Assembly (NCBI RefSeq): GCF_032854445.1
Contig: NC_088296.1
Span: 15,737,485 to 15,801,484, forward strand
DNA length: 64,000 nucleotides
Direction of reading: 5' to 3'
DNA from: Liolophura sinensis
Lineage: Eukaryota; Mollusca; Polyplacophora; Chitonida; Chitonidae
Positions 31,785 to 45,649 of the stretch are shown here, in pieces. Position 1 is the stretch's first letter; the number at the start of each line of letters is the position of its first letter. The position numbers and the translations under genes were made by a program. The notes under the pieces are model-generated. The model saw only the letters and a program-made list of their open reading frames with translations. It did no database searches and was not told where the DNA came from.

Positions 31785-32095
31785 AGATAATGACTAACTG
31801 AGCTCTATTATTCACTTGTACAGGGTGTGACTTACACACACCGAGATGAATTGAGTTCTACAGTTTACACGTAGCTGTACACACACTGACTAATTAAGCC
31901 CTAGAGTCCACTTATACAGACTGTGAGTAATTGAGCTCTGTACTGCACGTATACAGACTGTGACTAATTGAGCTCTGTACTGCACGTATACAGACTGTGA
32001 CTAACTGAGCTCGATAGTAAACTTGTAGAATGTGACTGAGCTCCATACCCCTCGTATACAGACTGTGGCTACTTGATCTTTATTGTCCAAGCATT
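31785..32095. repeat. Degenerate tandem repeat, 37-bp unit
   Basis: Units share GTATACAGACTGTGACTAAT and TGAGCTCTGTACTGCAC. Two central units are nearly identical; outer ones are decayed. Confidence 0.8.
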
Positions 32096-32099
32096 TGAA

Positions 32100-35000
32100 C
32101 TGTCAATAATGCATAAAACTCATAAATTAAACAATACAGTCTACTTACACAGTTTCTGACAAGTTGAGACCTTTAGCCCGACAAGTGCATTAAAAGTATT
32201 AAAAAAGCTACGGTTGTAATGGACACTAAATCAGAATACATTACGTGAGTATACCCGTGATTGTGACCAAGGCACCAGTCTTAGATCATATATATAGCAC
32301 ATATGTCTTTTACAAATCTTACTAATGTAAGATCTAGTGGCCTCTTCCTATACAGGCACCTACATGGTTTACTAGATCTGAAGTAAATGCAGCTCCCTGG
32401 CAGTCCGCTTACCAGAATTAAATTTAATGCAAACCCTTTTAGAGAACAGGCTAAGTACTTTTTGTCATTTTTGACGAGCTCGAACGTGTTGACAGTTAAA
32501 AAAATATAATCATAATAACCCCATGCGTATATATATAGGAATGTATAAAATTCCGTGTTTATGGTCTTAAACTGCCAGGGTTTTGAGCCACAAAATTCGA
32601 AAATTTAAGTTTTATGCCTGAATATGAAAATTTTACACAGAGTCAACGCGTACTTTTGCGCCTCTGTTATAGTTTGGAGTTATAAAATCATAGGTACCAA
32701 GATAAAACCGACTATTAGCACGAAGCGCTATGCTGTGGTTCAATCGTATTAAGTTGGAGAGCTATTTATAGCCATGGTACTAGGAAGGGTGGGGGAGCGG
32801 GGAGGGTTTTGTAATTTGCTACTGTTAAGGCATTTACATGAACAGTTCGAATGAAACCCTAACTGAGGTAAAATGGCAAGATGCCGTATATCTCAACGGT
32901 CACGTGTGACCACTTGCAAGCTATTACACTGTCATAATTATGTTATATATGTTTGAGTTAAACTACGGCTATGACTGGATACAGCCAGCGAGCTCTAATG
33001 TTGGAGAATGACAGGCGGTGTAACACAGAGGAAATTAAACGTTTGTCACAAATGATCCGGATCGCCATACTGATACCCAATATCCACATGCAGACAAAAC
33101 TGTCACACCGCACAGGTTGCTAGATGTCATTTATAATGGCCGAATTCGAGATTATCACACGAGTACCTTATCCAGATCCACGGTTAACACTGATAGTGCA
33201 CGGCTTGAAAGCACATCTGTGCGACAGACATGGCCCTGACCTGAGCCGCTTATGACCCGCCACATCAGATAAAATGAAAAACACAAGACAAAGGGCTGTT
33301 TGTTTTGGTTTCAACATCGGTTTCAACAGTATTTCCGATCATATCACGATAATACCTTGGGCCTGTCCCAACACCCAAGAACTTCTTAAACAAAACTGCA
33401 TAAGATTAAAATGTGGTGTGCAAACAAGGTCTAAATAATTAACTAAGTTCTTGAAGGCCCTGGAGACGACAATGCCTGCCTTCGGAGTTAAGTCCTCTGT
33501 TGGAACCTTGCAATTAGTTTTTTTTATGGCAACAGAGAACTCCAAACGCCTAGAGCTGTATAGAAATACTACTTGAACGTCGTGACGAGAGCCCTGTACA
33601 ACTACCGCTGGGTCAACTTGTACACAGTCTGCTTTTCATACGTTTATGCGGACACTTCTCCATGCGTATTCTCCAGTTGTAGTGCGCTTTAGCCCTTGGT
33701 TTGACGGGATGTCGCTGTGATGCCCATGGCAGTCTTGGGAACTGTAAGGCTAACGAAGCTTGCCATACACAATTTTCGCTCCAAGGAAATTTTCACACAA
33801 CATTGTACCGCTTTTGAGCACAACGGAAGCTAATCTGGGAATAGGCCATTTACGAACGAATTCCTTCAAGCTTAAGCTCTAAACAAGATCTAATGCTGGC
33901 GCATTGAGCGGTCCTTTCACGCCTTGGTTGGCGGGCACGTCGCTCACGGAAAAAAGCCATCTGCACTTGAGTGTCATTTCTAAAGCCACTCTGATGTCAA
34001 GTTACGGTAATCGTTATTCCACTCATGTGGTACTGCGCGTACAGGGCTGTCTAGGGCTGTCACTTGGCAATTGCTGTTAACACCACTGGACATTGCAAAA
34101 AAGGAAATATTGAACGCGAAAGACGTCCTATTCAGCTGTCACTTATAATCCAATCTCGATATTCGATTTCCAACTTCATGTTTTTTCCCCCCTCGTCAGT
34201 CCATCATGATAATGTCATATAATCTCATGTGGTAGGATTGCAGGCTAAAAAAGGGAGACAGCAGGAAAGGAACATAAAAATGCAATGCTTCCCAATTTGG
34301 GACTGTCAACTTGTGCGTGAAAATAACAACTTCAAAATTTCAACAAAAAAAACGCAAAGAAATCAGGATTAGAATTATTTTAAAAAAAAAAGCATTTAGA
34401 AACCCCAGACAGCTCAACACATCAAGCTTCATGAGATAAAATTCTATGAACGTTCTAGTAGCTACCTATGATAAATACATTTCGACAAACAATAACATAC
34501 CGAAACTGAGGCAGTATCAAAATGTCGATGAGAAACGGAAAAACAACATCATCAAGATTACACACCTTCTAATGAGAATACTGAGCCCTCAGAGAACACG
34601 GCTCTGCTGCAGCCATGGAACCCAGAGTCGTCATTTTTTCGGCGCTTTCTTCAGTTCGCTAATATAACATTCAAATACTTCACCAAGTCACTGCGTGAGC
34701 ATCCCAGTTCAAAGGGAAATTTAAGTTCTCAATCCTTAATCGATAAAGGACATGGAAAACGGTGTTAAACTGGCTGACAGCATTTGCACGAAACCAGCGA
34801 TCAAAATAGGAGGGAAAAACTCAAGTCCAGACGCACTCTGAAAATGTTAATACAGAGGCTTGAGGTGTGAGTGTAGAAGGGTAGGGGGGGGGGGGGGGGG
34901 GTGCACCATAACAAGGATAGGGATGGTATACAAGTACACAGAATGTGACACAGTAGGAGACCAACAGCGAGTGCAGCAGAGTTGCTCCAATAAGCTCATC

Positions 35001-38000
35001 AGAACGCAGAACAAATAATTAACACACAGTTTAAGGGCAATATTAGACGACTTCGAGATGCTGTAAGACAGCCGACACGCTGAAACCACTTACTTCTTGA
35101 CAGAAGGTTTTGGAGCTCTGTCAATGTCCGGAAATACCCTTCCACTGCTTTACAATCCTTACAAGTTAACTAAACATAGAGTTCAACAAAAGGCACACAT
35201 AAGCTTTGTGTTACACTGAATGTAGGCACAAGTAGCTAAGGACTGTTATACCCTTAGGAATCCGCGCGAAGGCAAAAACCAACTGCGTTACTCACAGTAC
35301 GATTATGCTTTAGACAGATTCCCATGTCTTTTGCAGTTAAACGGCAAGCACATCACTCGCTATCATTGTAGACATAGGAACGGGCTCTCAGTAATGATTA
35401 AAGCTATCTGGATCTCATTAGGCACAGTGTCAGGCGCTTTGTTGACGAAGCCAGTGAATGTACTTCCTTCAAGACAAACAGTTACTGCATTGGACGTAAC
35501 GTTGCAACTGTTGTGTTGATACCACCCCGAATACAACTCGATTAGGCAAAACGTCAGGTTCTACGACAGCAGTTTACATTATTTCGAAGGGCACAAAAAT
35601 CGGCCCCTTAAGACGCAGACTCAACACGGGTTACCTAAAGGCATTAGGACTTAGTGTCGTCAGGTACTCAGGCTCCATCGGGACGTATACAGTACTTCAG
35701 CCAGGCACAGACCTTCACAAGCCGCCCAGACACAGATCTAGGCTCAACAGGTATTCAGGTATGGAGACAAAATTTACAGTGAATTAAAGGGTAAGGCCCT
35801 TGTGGGACGGGACTTCCCACAAGAAACCGCAGCGAAAATTGACATTCCAGTCAATAGGGCCAAGACAATAGTACAGAGCATCAATGCTTATACACAGAAT
35901 AAATTACCTCTGCAAAGTTACAGATTTAGCTCAAATAAAAACCTAAGCAGTTAGACTTACGAAAAGTTATACAATTTCAGGATTTCAGCAGGTTAGCGCT
36001 CCATCGTAACCATTACAGCAGGCTGACATCAAATTATACAATACAAATTGTGTTTAGCTTCGACACACAAAATAGAACATATACTGTGACTATCTGTCAA
36101 GCAACCATTTAAGCCTGCGATGCTAGCATCGATTCCGTAATCACAATTTCATGTCCATAATTACAGATGAACTGAAATCTTAACGAAGGAATTCCCAACA
36201 GACATGATTTCTGCCTCATCTCCTCATCTTTAAACACACATACAGTTTATCTACTGTGCTTTCGGGAATAAAAATTAACCGAGAGTTACAAGAAACACAA
36301 ACATATCATGATTTCTTCCAACCGCCTGACAATCATCCGCCCTCACGTCCCGCCCAAACCCCAACTTGATTATTCCCCACAGTCTGACCTCTCTGAAATG
36401 CGTCTCTTTGTTCCACGATCTACTATCCTCGTTACTACCTCGTTACTATCCTCAACGTCAACAATATAATGATTCTTGAGCTTGCATCATCACCAAAACA
36501 ACACCCAAACTGAAGTCTTCTTCAGTACGGGAGTTTTGAGACCAAACTCTCATCTCTGATGGTAAAAACATTCCAAAAATGTCCGGCAACATTTGATGCG
36601 ATTAATTTAAGGATCATCTATCTCTCTGTGTTGATGACACTCCTCCAGGCACCCCTTAAATTTACAAACGTACAGCTACTAAATTTCGTCCAATATTTGT
36701 CTAGGCTAAGTAACTTTTTGTGAAACTTTTTTCAGACACCTACTTTTTAACAAATACTATTTAAAATAGCTGCCCAACATATCTGACAGGTAAAATGGTA
36801 CAAGAGGACTTCTTTTACCTTCAGTGATAAAAGAATACGAACTCGAAACTCACTAATTCATCAGAAGATGACAATATCTTCCTCTAGGCAAGGTACAAGT
36901 CTCCTTACAATCAAGCCAGGAATTCTTTGATTGGCTGCAGCAGTAATCATAAAGTACGATGATTTGTCAAGGACGTTGACGATTAGACACTGACACAAAA
37001 AAGGGCACAGTAAGCACAAGATATCTACCAAAACACAGCAAGAGAAGATTTAGCCAAGAAACATCTCGAAACTACCAAAAAACGGCCGAATATCTTGTTG
37101 AAAATGACCATACTATTGGTAATCAATACACGAGACCTAATACAGATACGAATATAAACTAGCAAAATCAATTAACTCCCCATACTGAAACCTAGTCCGA
37201 CACTATCTTGCCAAAACATATATTTTGCTATCAACTATCAATCCTTATTAGAAAAGGTAAACGTAAAAGAAGTCTATATTTCAGCGATAATATGACGATA
37301 CCTTTGGTAAAAAGTCAAACCTTATTTCTAAAAGTAGGGCCTCAAACATAATGGATGAGGTAGAAACCATATGGTGACATGTAAGAGCTTTACCATTACT
37401 GAAAACAAAATCAGATAACGTTGTCTAACATAGAGCTGTTACTTTTGCCCAATCCTTACACCGAAACACTGTCCTTCAAGAAAGTATACATTTATCGGAA
37501 GAAGGCGGGCTATTCCTTAGAACTCCCATAGTATGTTTTGTTTTTTCAAATCACAGAGATAAGAAAACTGAAAGAGCATTTTTTTTCTCTCATTGATGGC
37601 AGAAAAAATTACGTTATGAATACAAACTACATTGTTGTAGATGACAGACATGTTCTGATGTTCAAATAGACCATTTTCGCTGGAGTTTCTATGACAGTAT
37701 CTATTCTCACACCTATCAGAAAATACAACATTATTTTGAATTTAAAACAGGGTTTGATTTGTATAACGGTTTTCTGATCAATTGGCCTTTGGTCAATTTC
37801 TGTCGCCACAGGCAACAAAACCATCGTATATACCCTACAGCAACAAAAAAACCTTCACACCCAAGTAGGCACAATGGTTCCTTCTGGCTTGTTTGAAGAT
37901 GGCAAGAAAAGTTACAGTGAACAGTTGCAAGGCGACGAATCCAATATGATAGGAGGTGATATATAGGCAACTTCATGAACAGCGATCAGCAACAGCCAAA

Positions 38001-38882
38001 CGGTAAGTGTAGACATCAGTTTTGAGAAAAGACACGTTTCTGGTGGGTTTTAACCGGTTATTTTTCGGCACAGCGGAATCAGCATCCTGAACCAGGAGAT
38101 TTCATCTAAAGATTAAACATCTATGAAAGACTAATCAGCAAGAAAAGATTTACAAGATGAGATTGTCAAACGGTCACACACAAACACTTGGAAGTTTAAG
38201 TAACACCATCGACAGAAGTGGACAATAACACATAGGGTGGACAGGGACGATTGCTCATGCACAGAAATTATTGCCGTTGAATTCACGAATTGCTCCAATA
38301 TTTTTCTTTTCATTTCCACACACTGCATCAGGGTCATTCTTTATCCTATTAAACTAGCTCAGCAGATAAAGGCCCTTTATCGTGAAGATCAAAGTCAATG
38401 TACATATTGCTGAAGAATGAAGTCAGCAGAAAGGATTTGGTAGAGTTAAAGTAGCTGCGCATCATTTGCTGTGGTAAGTATTACAAAACATGAGTAATGT
38501 TGCGGAATATGAAGGAACTCACGTATGTTGACGTCCTAATAAAGCCTGAAGATATGATGTGCTGATGGTCAACATATACCCCATGTACTACACGCCTCTT
38601 CTTCCGATCGATGATGTTAACGCCCCATAAGAATGTCTTAAATGATCCGAAACACGTTGGAATAAAGACACATATCACTCGTACAATACCATTGTAGCTT
38701 GTTCATAACACACACTGCCATGCACACAATATGTCGTTAGTCACATCAGACGATGTAGAATTATTTGGCAATCATTGGATTTCTTAAGAATTCGGAATCG
38801 TTGCGTCGATGGTTATTTTCCTTCCTTCAAAACTGCACTGTATGTTTTGACACAGGAAATATTTCCTACCAAGAACCAAGAT
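32100..38882. other. 3' flank of the scaffold gene; SINE-free
   Basis: I recognise no SINE, array copy or supported coding exon in this 6.8-kb stretch. That is notable next to the repeat density elsewhere. The nearest minus-strand AATAAA I noticed after the stop at 38883 is at about 32076 (plus TTTATT). The interval could therefore be a very long 3' UTR or a regulatory region (inference). A G-run sits at 34886-34902. Confidence 0.35.
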
Positions 38883-41800
38883 TCACTTAAAAATTTTCCG
38901 CGCGAACCTACGCAGCCCATTCAAAATTCGCCTACCCCTTGATCTTCGAACAGGCGAATCAGAAGGAGAATGATAGGACAATTCGTCATGGCTTCTCCCC
39001 CCAGAAGCGTTGAAGACCGCGTCATCGTAAGCGGGCGGAGGATTGGAAAGGTACTCCTCTCCGGGTGGTCCCCAAGGTAGCTGTAAAGACAACCTGTTAT
39101 TGACTCTATGATCTTGAAAACTTGCATAGTCGAAGTGGTCTTGGTGAACGGATATGGGTCTAACGGCATCGTCATACGAAGGCGGCATTTCCGGTAGGCC
39201 TGGCATCCCGACGGGAAATAGATCAGTGTAGGAAGGCGGGTGCTCTAAACCGTAATCTTCCAGGTTGAGAATTTCGAATTCCAGGAAATCCTGCTCCGTT
39301 CTACTTCGGACTGGTAGCGGCGGACGCCTGTGATGATCGGGCGTTTCTAACGTGCCAGATTCCCGTGTGGATCGGCTGCGAACTTCGAACAACGTCGAAA
39401 TGGACAGAGGATGTTCGTCGTCGGATGAGTCGCCGAGACCGGGATATGGCGAAGGAGGACGGTCACACATTCGGCTCGGCGCAGTCACTGGCAGCAGCAG
39501 CTCCTCTTCTTCTTCGTCGTCACTGCTGTCCAAGAACCCGTCTTCATCGTCGGCGTCCCCATCTTGCGCCGTAACAACACCAAGGCGTGTCAACAGATCG
39601 TCCATTGAGATCGTATCGCTTGAATCCTCGCTAGAACCCGCGTAGTTATCTCCTGAGTCCGACTCATCCTCAGTCTCCGAATCGAAAGAGTCAGAGTTGC
39701 CGAGATTTGGACGTTCCTCCATGATGCAATCCTCCGAGGAGGAATCACTGTCAAGAGAATCTGAACTAAAGCTGTTGTAAAAATCCTCATGAAAACGTTC
39801 TGCTGTACGATCAGAAAAAGAAGTCTTGGGAACTGTCACAGCTTCGTCCACAGATAGGTTCATGGGTTCATCGCCTGTGGATTCCCGGGTTTTGGTGTTT
39901 GCAGCTTTAACATTTTCGTAAGTCGCTAAAGCGACGGACTGCGCTTCCGATGAACTTTCTGCTGGTCTGCACTGCATGTTTTCAAACTCAATCCTATTCT
40001 CTGTGGTGCGAGGCAAGTTTTCGTAGATGATGGCTGGGTGCTCAGTCATCAAAGTGCTCGCCAACTGACTAACCCGATCATCACAACGGGCAACGGGCTG
40101 TGAACAATTCTTCATGTGCGGTTCACTGAGAGATCTGATCAGGAGAATCTTACCGCTCAAACTTGCACTACGTCTTGGAGGTTGTGGTAAAGAGTATGAA
40201 GGGTCCGACAAACGTCGTGCAAATCGTTTCACTCGGTTACTCGAAGGGTTGCGTCTTTCAACATCGTCTGCAGTAGGCTTTGCTATAGAGGCTTGGTTGC
40301 GTTCAGATATCTGGTTGAGAAAGTCAGGCACATTGTTTTTTGTTCTGGAAGACCCAAACCTTGCATGCTTAATAAAAAGGCCAGAGTCCGAAACGGGTCG
40401 TGTGTAACGCCATCCTGTTTCGCGTGACATGGGCGATTCGAACTGGCCTCGCCTCTTCGACGGACAGTTCATGCGGCACAATCCCACGAAACTTGGCGTG
40501 CTTTGGCTGCTTCCCAAGGCATTTACAACCCGGAGATTTTCTGCAGTTTGAGAGGTAGGGAAACTCAGACCGGGTTGTCTTCTTACAACAGGATAGGCAC
40601 TGCGGAGTGATGAGACACCAAGGTTCACTTTACTTCCTGTTTTAACGCCCTCGCGATGATCATCTTGTCTACGACCCCACCACGAGCTACTTCCAGGCAT
40701 TGCGGAGAAGCTATTACTTTGTCTTAGCATGTACGGTCTTCCGTTTTCTGTCTGCGTTTGCCGTGAGGTACAAGAACATCTCGGACTTCCACTTTCAAGG
40801 TGACCAGAGCTGGATTCCCCTGGGAAAAAGTTAGACCGCTGTTCAAGTTCGTGAAGGCTTAATGGTCGTTTAGTGCGTCGGCACGTATGAAGAGGCTCTG
40901 ATGACTGCTGCCAGCAGCAAAAACGATCAGCAGACACCGGTAAAGCCTGAGGACGATTAGAAACTGTAGGAGCACTTTGAAGTGGTCTCTGTGGAGACGC
41001 TCCTTGCACTGGGTCTAAAAAGCCTTGCAGGCTTACGAAGCGCTCTGCTGGAGTGGAAGAACACTTATAATTCTGGGAGCTTCGTGATTTAACCATACCC
41101 CGATTCCGATCAAAATTTTGTGGAAGCCGGGGTTTTACATGTTGAATCAAACGTGCTTCTCGGTCTGCGTTCTTGATCTCAGTGTTCCTGGACAAGTCGT
41201 CTATACCAGCAGAATGACCTGATGGTAGGACCTGGGGGGCTAATGAATTTGACCCTGTTGAAGATGCGCTTGAATCTGAAAAAACGTCACCCATATTGTC
41301 AAAATCAACATTTGCAAAAGGCGTCACATTGAGGGCACTGACAGAACTCACAGACAATCGCGAAGTGTCATAAGGAGACATGGCAAGATTGTTTAGCTTG
41401 ACATGTGTGTCTTCAGGCCTTACAGGAGCACCTGAATTTTGTACTGGGGTAGAGGTCCCATAATCTCCATCGGTAACACTATCAGGCAACACATCCCGTA
41501 AACATCCAGTCTTGTTGCTGTTCAATATTTCAGAGGATGGACTCAGCATGGCTTCATCTTTCTGAGATGCATCATTGAGCAAGAAGTCAGATTGAGATTG
41601 AGGACTGCAGACTTTATCCGAGTCCCTCAAGGCGAGGTACTGGGTAGAACCAAAGCCGTCATCTTCCTCTGAGAGAGAGTCAATGCTGCCTTCGCTAAGC
41701 ACAACATTGGGAGAGGCCTCAGATGATGGCGAGGGAGTTTCTTCGGAAGATTCCATTTGTTGTTCAGCAGTCCCATACTTCAGATAGAACTGCCAGGCAC

Positions 41801-42373
41801 TCTTTGACTCACATGGTGTAGGACAGTCTACAATGGGGCCCTTTAAGATAACCAGATCTTGTGATCTGGAGCTGCCAGTAGAAGTTGTAGAGAATGGAAT
41901 GGTTTCAGTGTTATTATTTGGAGATGTTATGAGAACTATCTTTGATGATTTGTCCGTAAGCCCTTGACCGGAAGAAGATCCAGCTGAACTCGATGGCCTA
42001 TTGGAAGAACTGTCCATTACCCTGACAGACGATAATTGGTCTGTGCCAAGGGAACAAGGTCTTCTGCCATTGAATGCATCAATATTTACATACGCATTTT
42101 CCGGAAGTGTGTCCAGGGATAGAACCGGTTTCTTCCTAGGCATGGGATCTATAATCGTACTTGCATTGACATACTCGTTTTCAGTGGCACTTTGGCTCTG
42201 ATGGTAGTTCACGCCTTGACCGTTCTGTGGGGTTATGTTAGAAAGGTTCCTGTGTCCCTCCATACTTCCCGGTGGTTGCACACCTGACCCGTCTCTCTGA
42301 ATCCCTCTATCCACTTCAACCACAGGGTAAAAGTCACAGGGAGCTTCCAAGTCTGAGGCACTGTCTGTATTGC
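38883..42373 (-). CDS. Terminal exon of a PPxY/YxN-rich scaffold-like protein, 5' incomplete
   Basis: The exon starts after the acceptor TTGTTTGCAATCCTCAG, enters in phase 1, is open for 1,162 codons and ends in TGA. Most is low-complexity Ser-rich sequence and probably disordered. Counting from the first full codon: tyrosine motifs YVN at 67 and 94 and YEN at 783 and 818 fit GRB2-type SH2 ligands; RQTQT at 537-541 fits dynein light chain LC8; RRLSDP (719-724) and RSLSEP (746-751) fit 14-3-3 sites; PMNLS (836-840) resembles a CtBP ligand. A Ser/Asp/Glu-rich block spans about 865-955. PPLPVR (1017-1022) fits a class II SH3 ligand. PPSY (1045, 1063) and PPAY (1112) are WW-domain ligands typical of NEDD4-family recruitment. 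The last 20 residues (RGRRILNGLRRFARKIFK) form a basic amphipathic helix that may bind membrane. No catalytic or transmembrane segment is visible. If the upstream exon is non-coding, Met37 (strong context) would be the start. The family was not recognised. Confidence 0.85.
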
Positions 42374-42532
42374 CTGAGGATTGCAAACAAATGTATTTTT
42401 AACAACATAAGTCAAAAGCAAAGGCAAACTATTGAAGAAGAAAGACTTGGGCAGACTGTGGCGCACAAGGGAAACGATTACATCATAGGAAGTGAACCCA
42501 CAGCAGTGAGTGTTTGTAATATGTAAACTTAA
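42374..42532. other. Intron start upstream of the scaffold exon
   Basis: Minus-strand intron end with polypyrimidine and branch-like sequence (TGACTTAT at about 42410). The apparent frame continuing above 42373 is intronic. Confidence 0.6.
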
Positions 42533-42850
42533 CTGATGAGTGAGTGAGTGAGTGCTTGGGGTTTAATATTATACTCAACAATTTTTCAGTTATATGACGA
42601 CGAGGGAATCCTTAGAGTGCATGTAATGCGCCTCTTTGTTGCAGGATGGATTTCCACCGCTCTTTTATCTACTGCTGCTTCCCTGAGACGACTTACCAAA
42701 GGCAAGTAAGCCGCCACGCCCAAGCCATTATACTGATACAGGTAAACCAGTTGTTGCACTATCCCCTTCATGCTGAACGCCAACCTAGGAAGTCACAACT
42801 TCCTCTTTTAAGGTCTTAGGTGTGATATCGGTGCTCCCGAAGCGGACTGA
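42533..42850 (-). mobile_element. SINE-B, antisense, head-truncated
   Basis: GTGAGTGAGTGAGTGCTTGG through CTCCCGAAGCGGAC. The last part of the tRNA head is missing. Confidence 0.9.
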
Positions 42851-42859
42851 TGAAACTGA

Positions 42860-43980
42860 TGACAAACAGGCCTAGTCACTTTTCCTCAGGTATGTTTTTT
42901 TTTATAGATGTTCATACAGGTAAATGCTTAAATACTAGTATGTAACAATACACACCTCTCTCCCCATGGCTTAGGAAGAATTTGGTTAAAAAAAAAAAAC
43001 GCAATTCATGCACTGGTCTAGACTTAGTCAGATGTTATCGACATCCAAATTAACAAACAATAGAATAAAACCAATGCAAAGTGTGTCAAAAGCTGAGTAC
43101 GGGAACAATTAGAGTCTCATTTCATTTCTTCATTTCAACAGGTAAAAAAATTAAGCATTCGGCCACAATGGTCTGTGTCATGAGAAAACTTTCAGCCGAA
43201 CTCAGCAGGAGTCAGCAGGAGTATTAAAAGATTGATGAAAAGAACTTGCAAGGCAATACACAGCATGCTATACTCCTTACTCTGTATTACTATTATTTAT
43301 CTTACCATTGTAAGTATCAGAGCTCCACCTCTTTTCCATAGGGTATCAGGTCACCTCAAAGCTGTCAATCACATTGCCATAGTAACTACCTCATCATGGC
43401 CACACCAAGTCCCAACTTGCACCACTGAAATGAAAAACAAGACCTGTTTATAAACAACACGAAAGCATTGTTTATGTTCACAATAAACTCCATAAAGAAC
43501 ACCTCTGCCTTTCACAAAGGACTTCCAAAGCAATTGCCAATCCTGCCTGAGCTGCTTAGCACATGTATTAAAAATACATGCAAATTTAGCCCTATAAACT
43601 TGCAGTTTTAGATGAAAATACATGTAATAAAATATTACTTCTGTTATTGACACTTACATATTTCAAGTAGAATTGCATCCTACCATCCTACACAAAACTT
43701 CAAAACACCTTTAAAGACCAACAGAGCTCTCATAACAAGTGCGACATTTACATCGGCAAAAAATCATTTATCACAGTGTGTCAGGCCTCTTGCAGAGGCT
43801 TCCTCTCCTAGCTGAAATATTCTTGAGTATGGTGTTAGCCAGTAACCAACAAACACAAAATTAAATTGTCTGCATGCTTGGGACAATACAGCCCTGTTGC
43901 TCCTAATGTACCACACAGCTTTGGTCGCCTGCATCTCTACCTCAACCATTATTCCTCAGCTGGCATGCCAAGTGCCAACC
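42860..43980. other. Spacer or intron, nothing firm
   Basis: Donor-like sites occur on both strands at about 43305-43320, and a GAAATATTCTTGAGTATGGTG SINE-A tail scrap is at 43813-43833. No exon with matching phase could be built. Confidence 0.35.
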
Positions 43981-43984
43981 CCAG

Positions 43985-44200
43985 CCACAGTCACTGTGAG
44001 TTCAAGTCCAGCTCATGCTGGCTTCCTCTTTGGCTGTACGTGGCAAGGTCTGTCAGCAACCTGCAGATGGTCATGGGTTTCCCATGGACTCTGCCCGCTT
44101 TCCTCCTACCATAACGCTGGCCACCGTGGTATAAGCGAAATATTCTTGACTGAGTACTGTGTAAAACACCAATCAAATAAATAAATAAATAAATTATTTC
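43985..44200 (+). mobile_element. SINE-A, head-truncated
   Basis: TGAGTTCAAGTCCAGCTCAT through CAGCAACCTGCAGATGGTCA to GTAAAACACCAATCAAATAA, with an (AAAT)n tail. Confidence 0.9.
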
Positions 44201-45645
44201 TCACTGCGATTTATGCACCTTTTTAACTTGATTTTTGGAGACAAAACTCTCCTGGTCGCTGTGCATATTCAGGGAATAAAAAAAACCCCTCTGATTGCGC
44301 TTGAATAAACATCTTGCAAACATGCCAAAAAGTCTAAAGACCTTTGATGAAGACATTCTTCACAATTTGTACCTTGCATTCTGTATTCTAGCATTATGAG
44401 TCTTGTTTCTGTACTTTGTCACTGAAGCCTGTCGTATCATACTGGTTTAGTGGACAATTAACCACAGGACTTAAGAATTCATTTGGGAGAAAAACTAAGC
44501 TGTTGTAGAAAGTCTGACAAACACCTTAATAACCCCTGGGCAACCTGAATGAGCCATGGGTATTATAAGCCAACAGTGCCAAAACTAATTACCGTACGGC
44601 TTATGTTGATCACAACAAACAGAGAGCAGCAGGCAAACTTTTCCAATCCTGTACTCACTACTGAAGGTCACTGGTAATGTTAAACTAATTAAACCGATGA
44701 CAGTGTGTCCATGGAAATTGTGTCAACATGGTCCTAGTGATTACTTTCACGCTGACAAACCGGCGCTCAGGAGGGAATTTATTAGTTCCGCAGAAATCAG
44801 AACAGGTCAATTAACAAATAAAATCTGAGTTACTTTTAGGTACAGTTGTAATGCATCTTTGCTTACCATGGATGTAACATAAATGTTAAAACAGAAAAGA
44901 TACATGTGCGAAAAAAACATAATTCCCCCCATGTATCATTGTTAATGGACATAAACTAAATGTTAATATGCAAAAGATCTTATTTGCCTACAGGCACATT
45001 ACCCCATATCAAACCAAAAAATTAAGTTGTTGTGTACAGCATTAAACATAAATGAAACCAGAACTGCCTGCAGTTTTACGGCTTCCAAGCAGTTTTCATG
45101 GATGTTTTTTCAGCTTCTGCTTCCGCACTGTTAAGTTTCAAGACATAAACAGTCACGAACAAGCGCGTATTTTAAGATGCACGACCATACAACTGCTGTC
45201 ACCTTAATGGCATTTGGTTGAGCTGAAGAACCTCTGTTTCTTCCACCCACTGACTGCTATACACATATAGCAAATTGAAAGGTTAAAACAACTGTAACAA
45301 CAACACTACTCTAGCCACTGCAAACATAAACTTCGTAGCAACACATCAAAACCTTACACTAAAAAACACTAAAAGAAATTTACAGAAAAACTACACATGG
45401 GTGGAAAAAGCAGATTCATCTTCACCAAGCCAAAGTGCATCTAACTGCATACTTCCATTTCACATTACGTGACTTTATCAATCAACAGTGAATCTCCAGT
45501 TTACAGCAAAATTTGAATAATTTTTTTCAAATTTTACAGGCGGAATAGGTGTGCATTGACTCATTAAACACAAATGGTTAACTGGTTCTGGAGAAAAAGC
45601 TAAATTATGAAGGGATATCTGTATATCTCCAATATGGAGGCTGGC
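44201..45645. other. Spacer or intron, nothing recognised
   Basis: AT-rich, no SINE and no frame of note. Confidence 0.5.
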
Positions 45646-45649
45646 TAAG

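Noticed and set aside
39352..42201. Plus-strand frames inside the scaffold exon (39352-39645, 40114-40407, 42001-42201)
   Set aside because: Antisense shadows of the long minus-strand coding exon.
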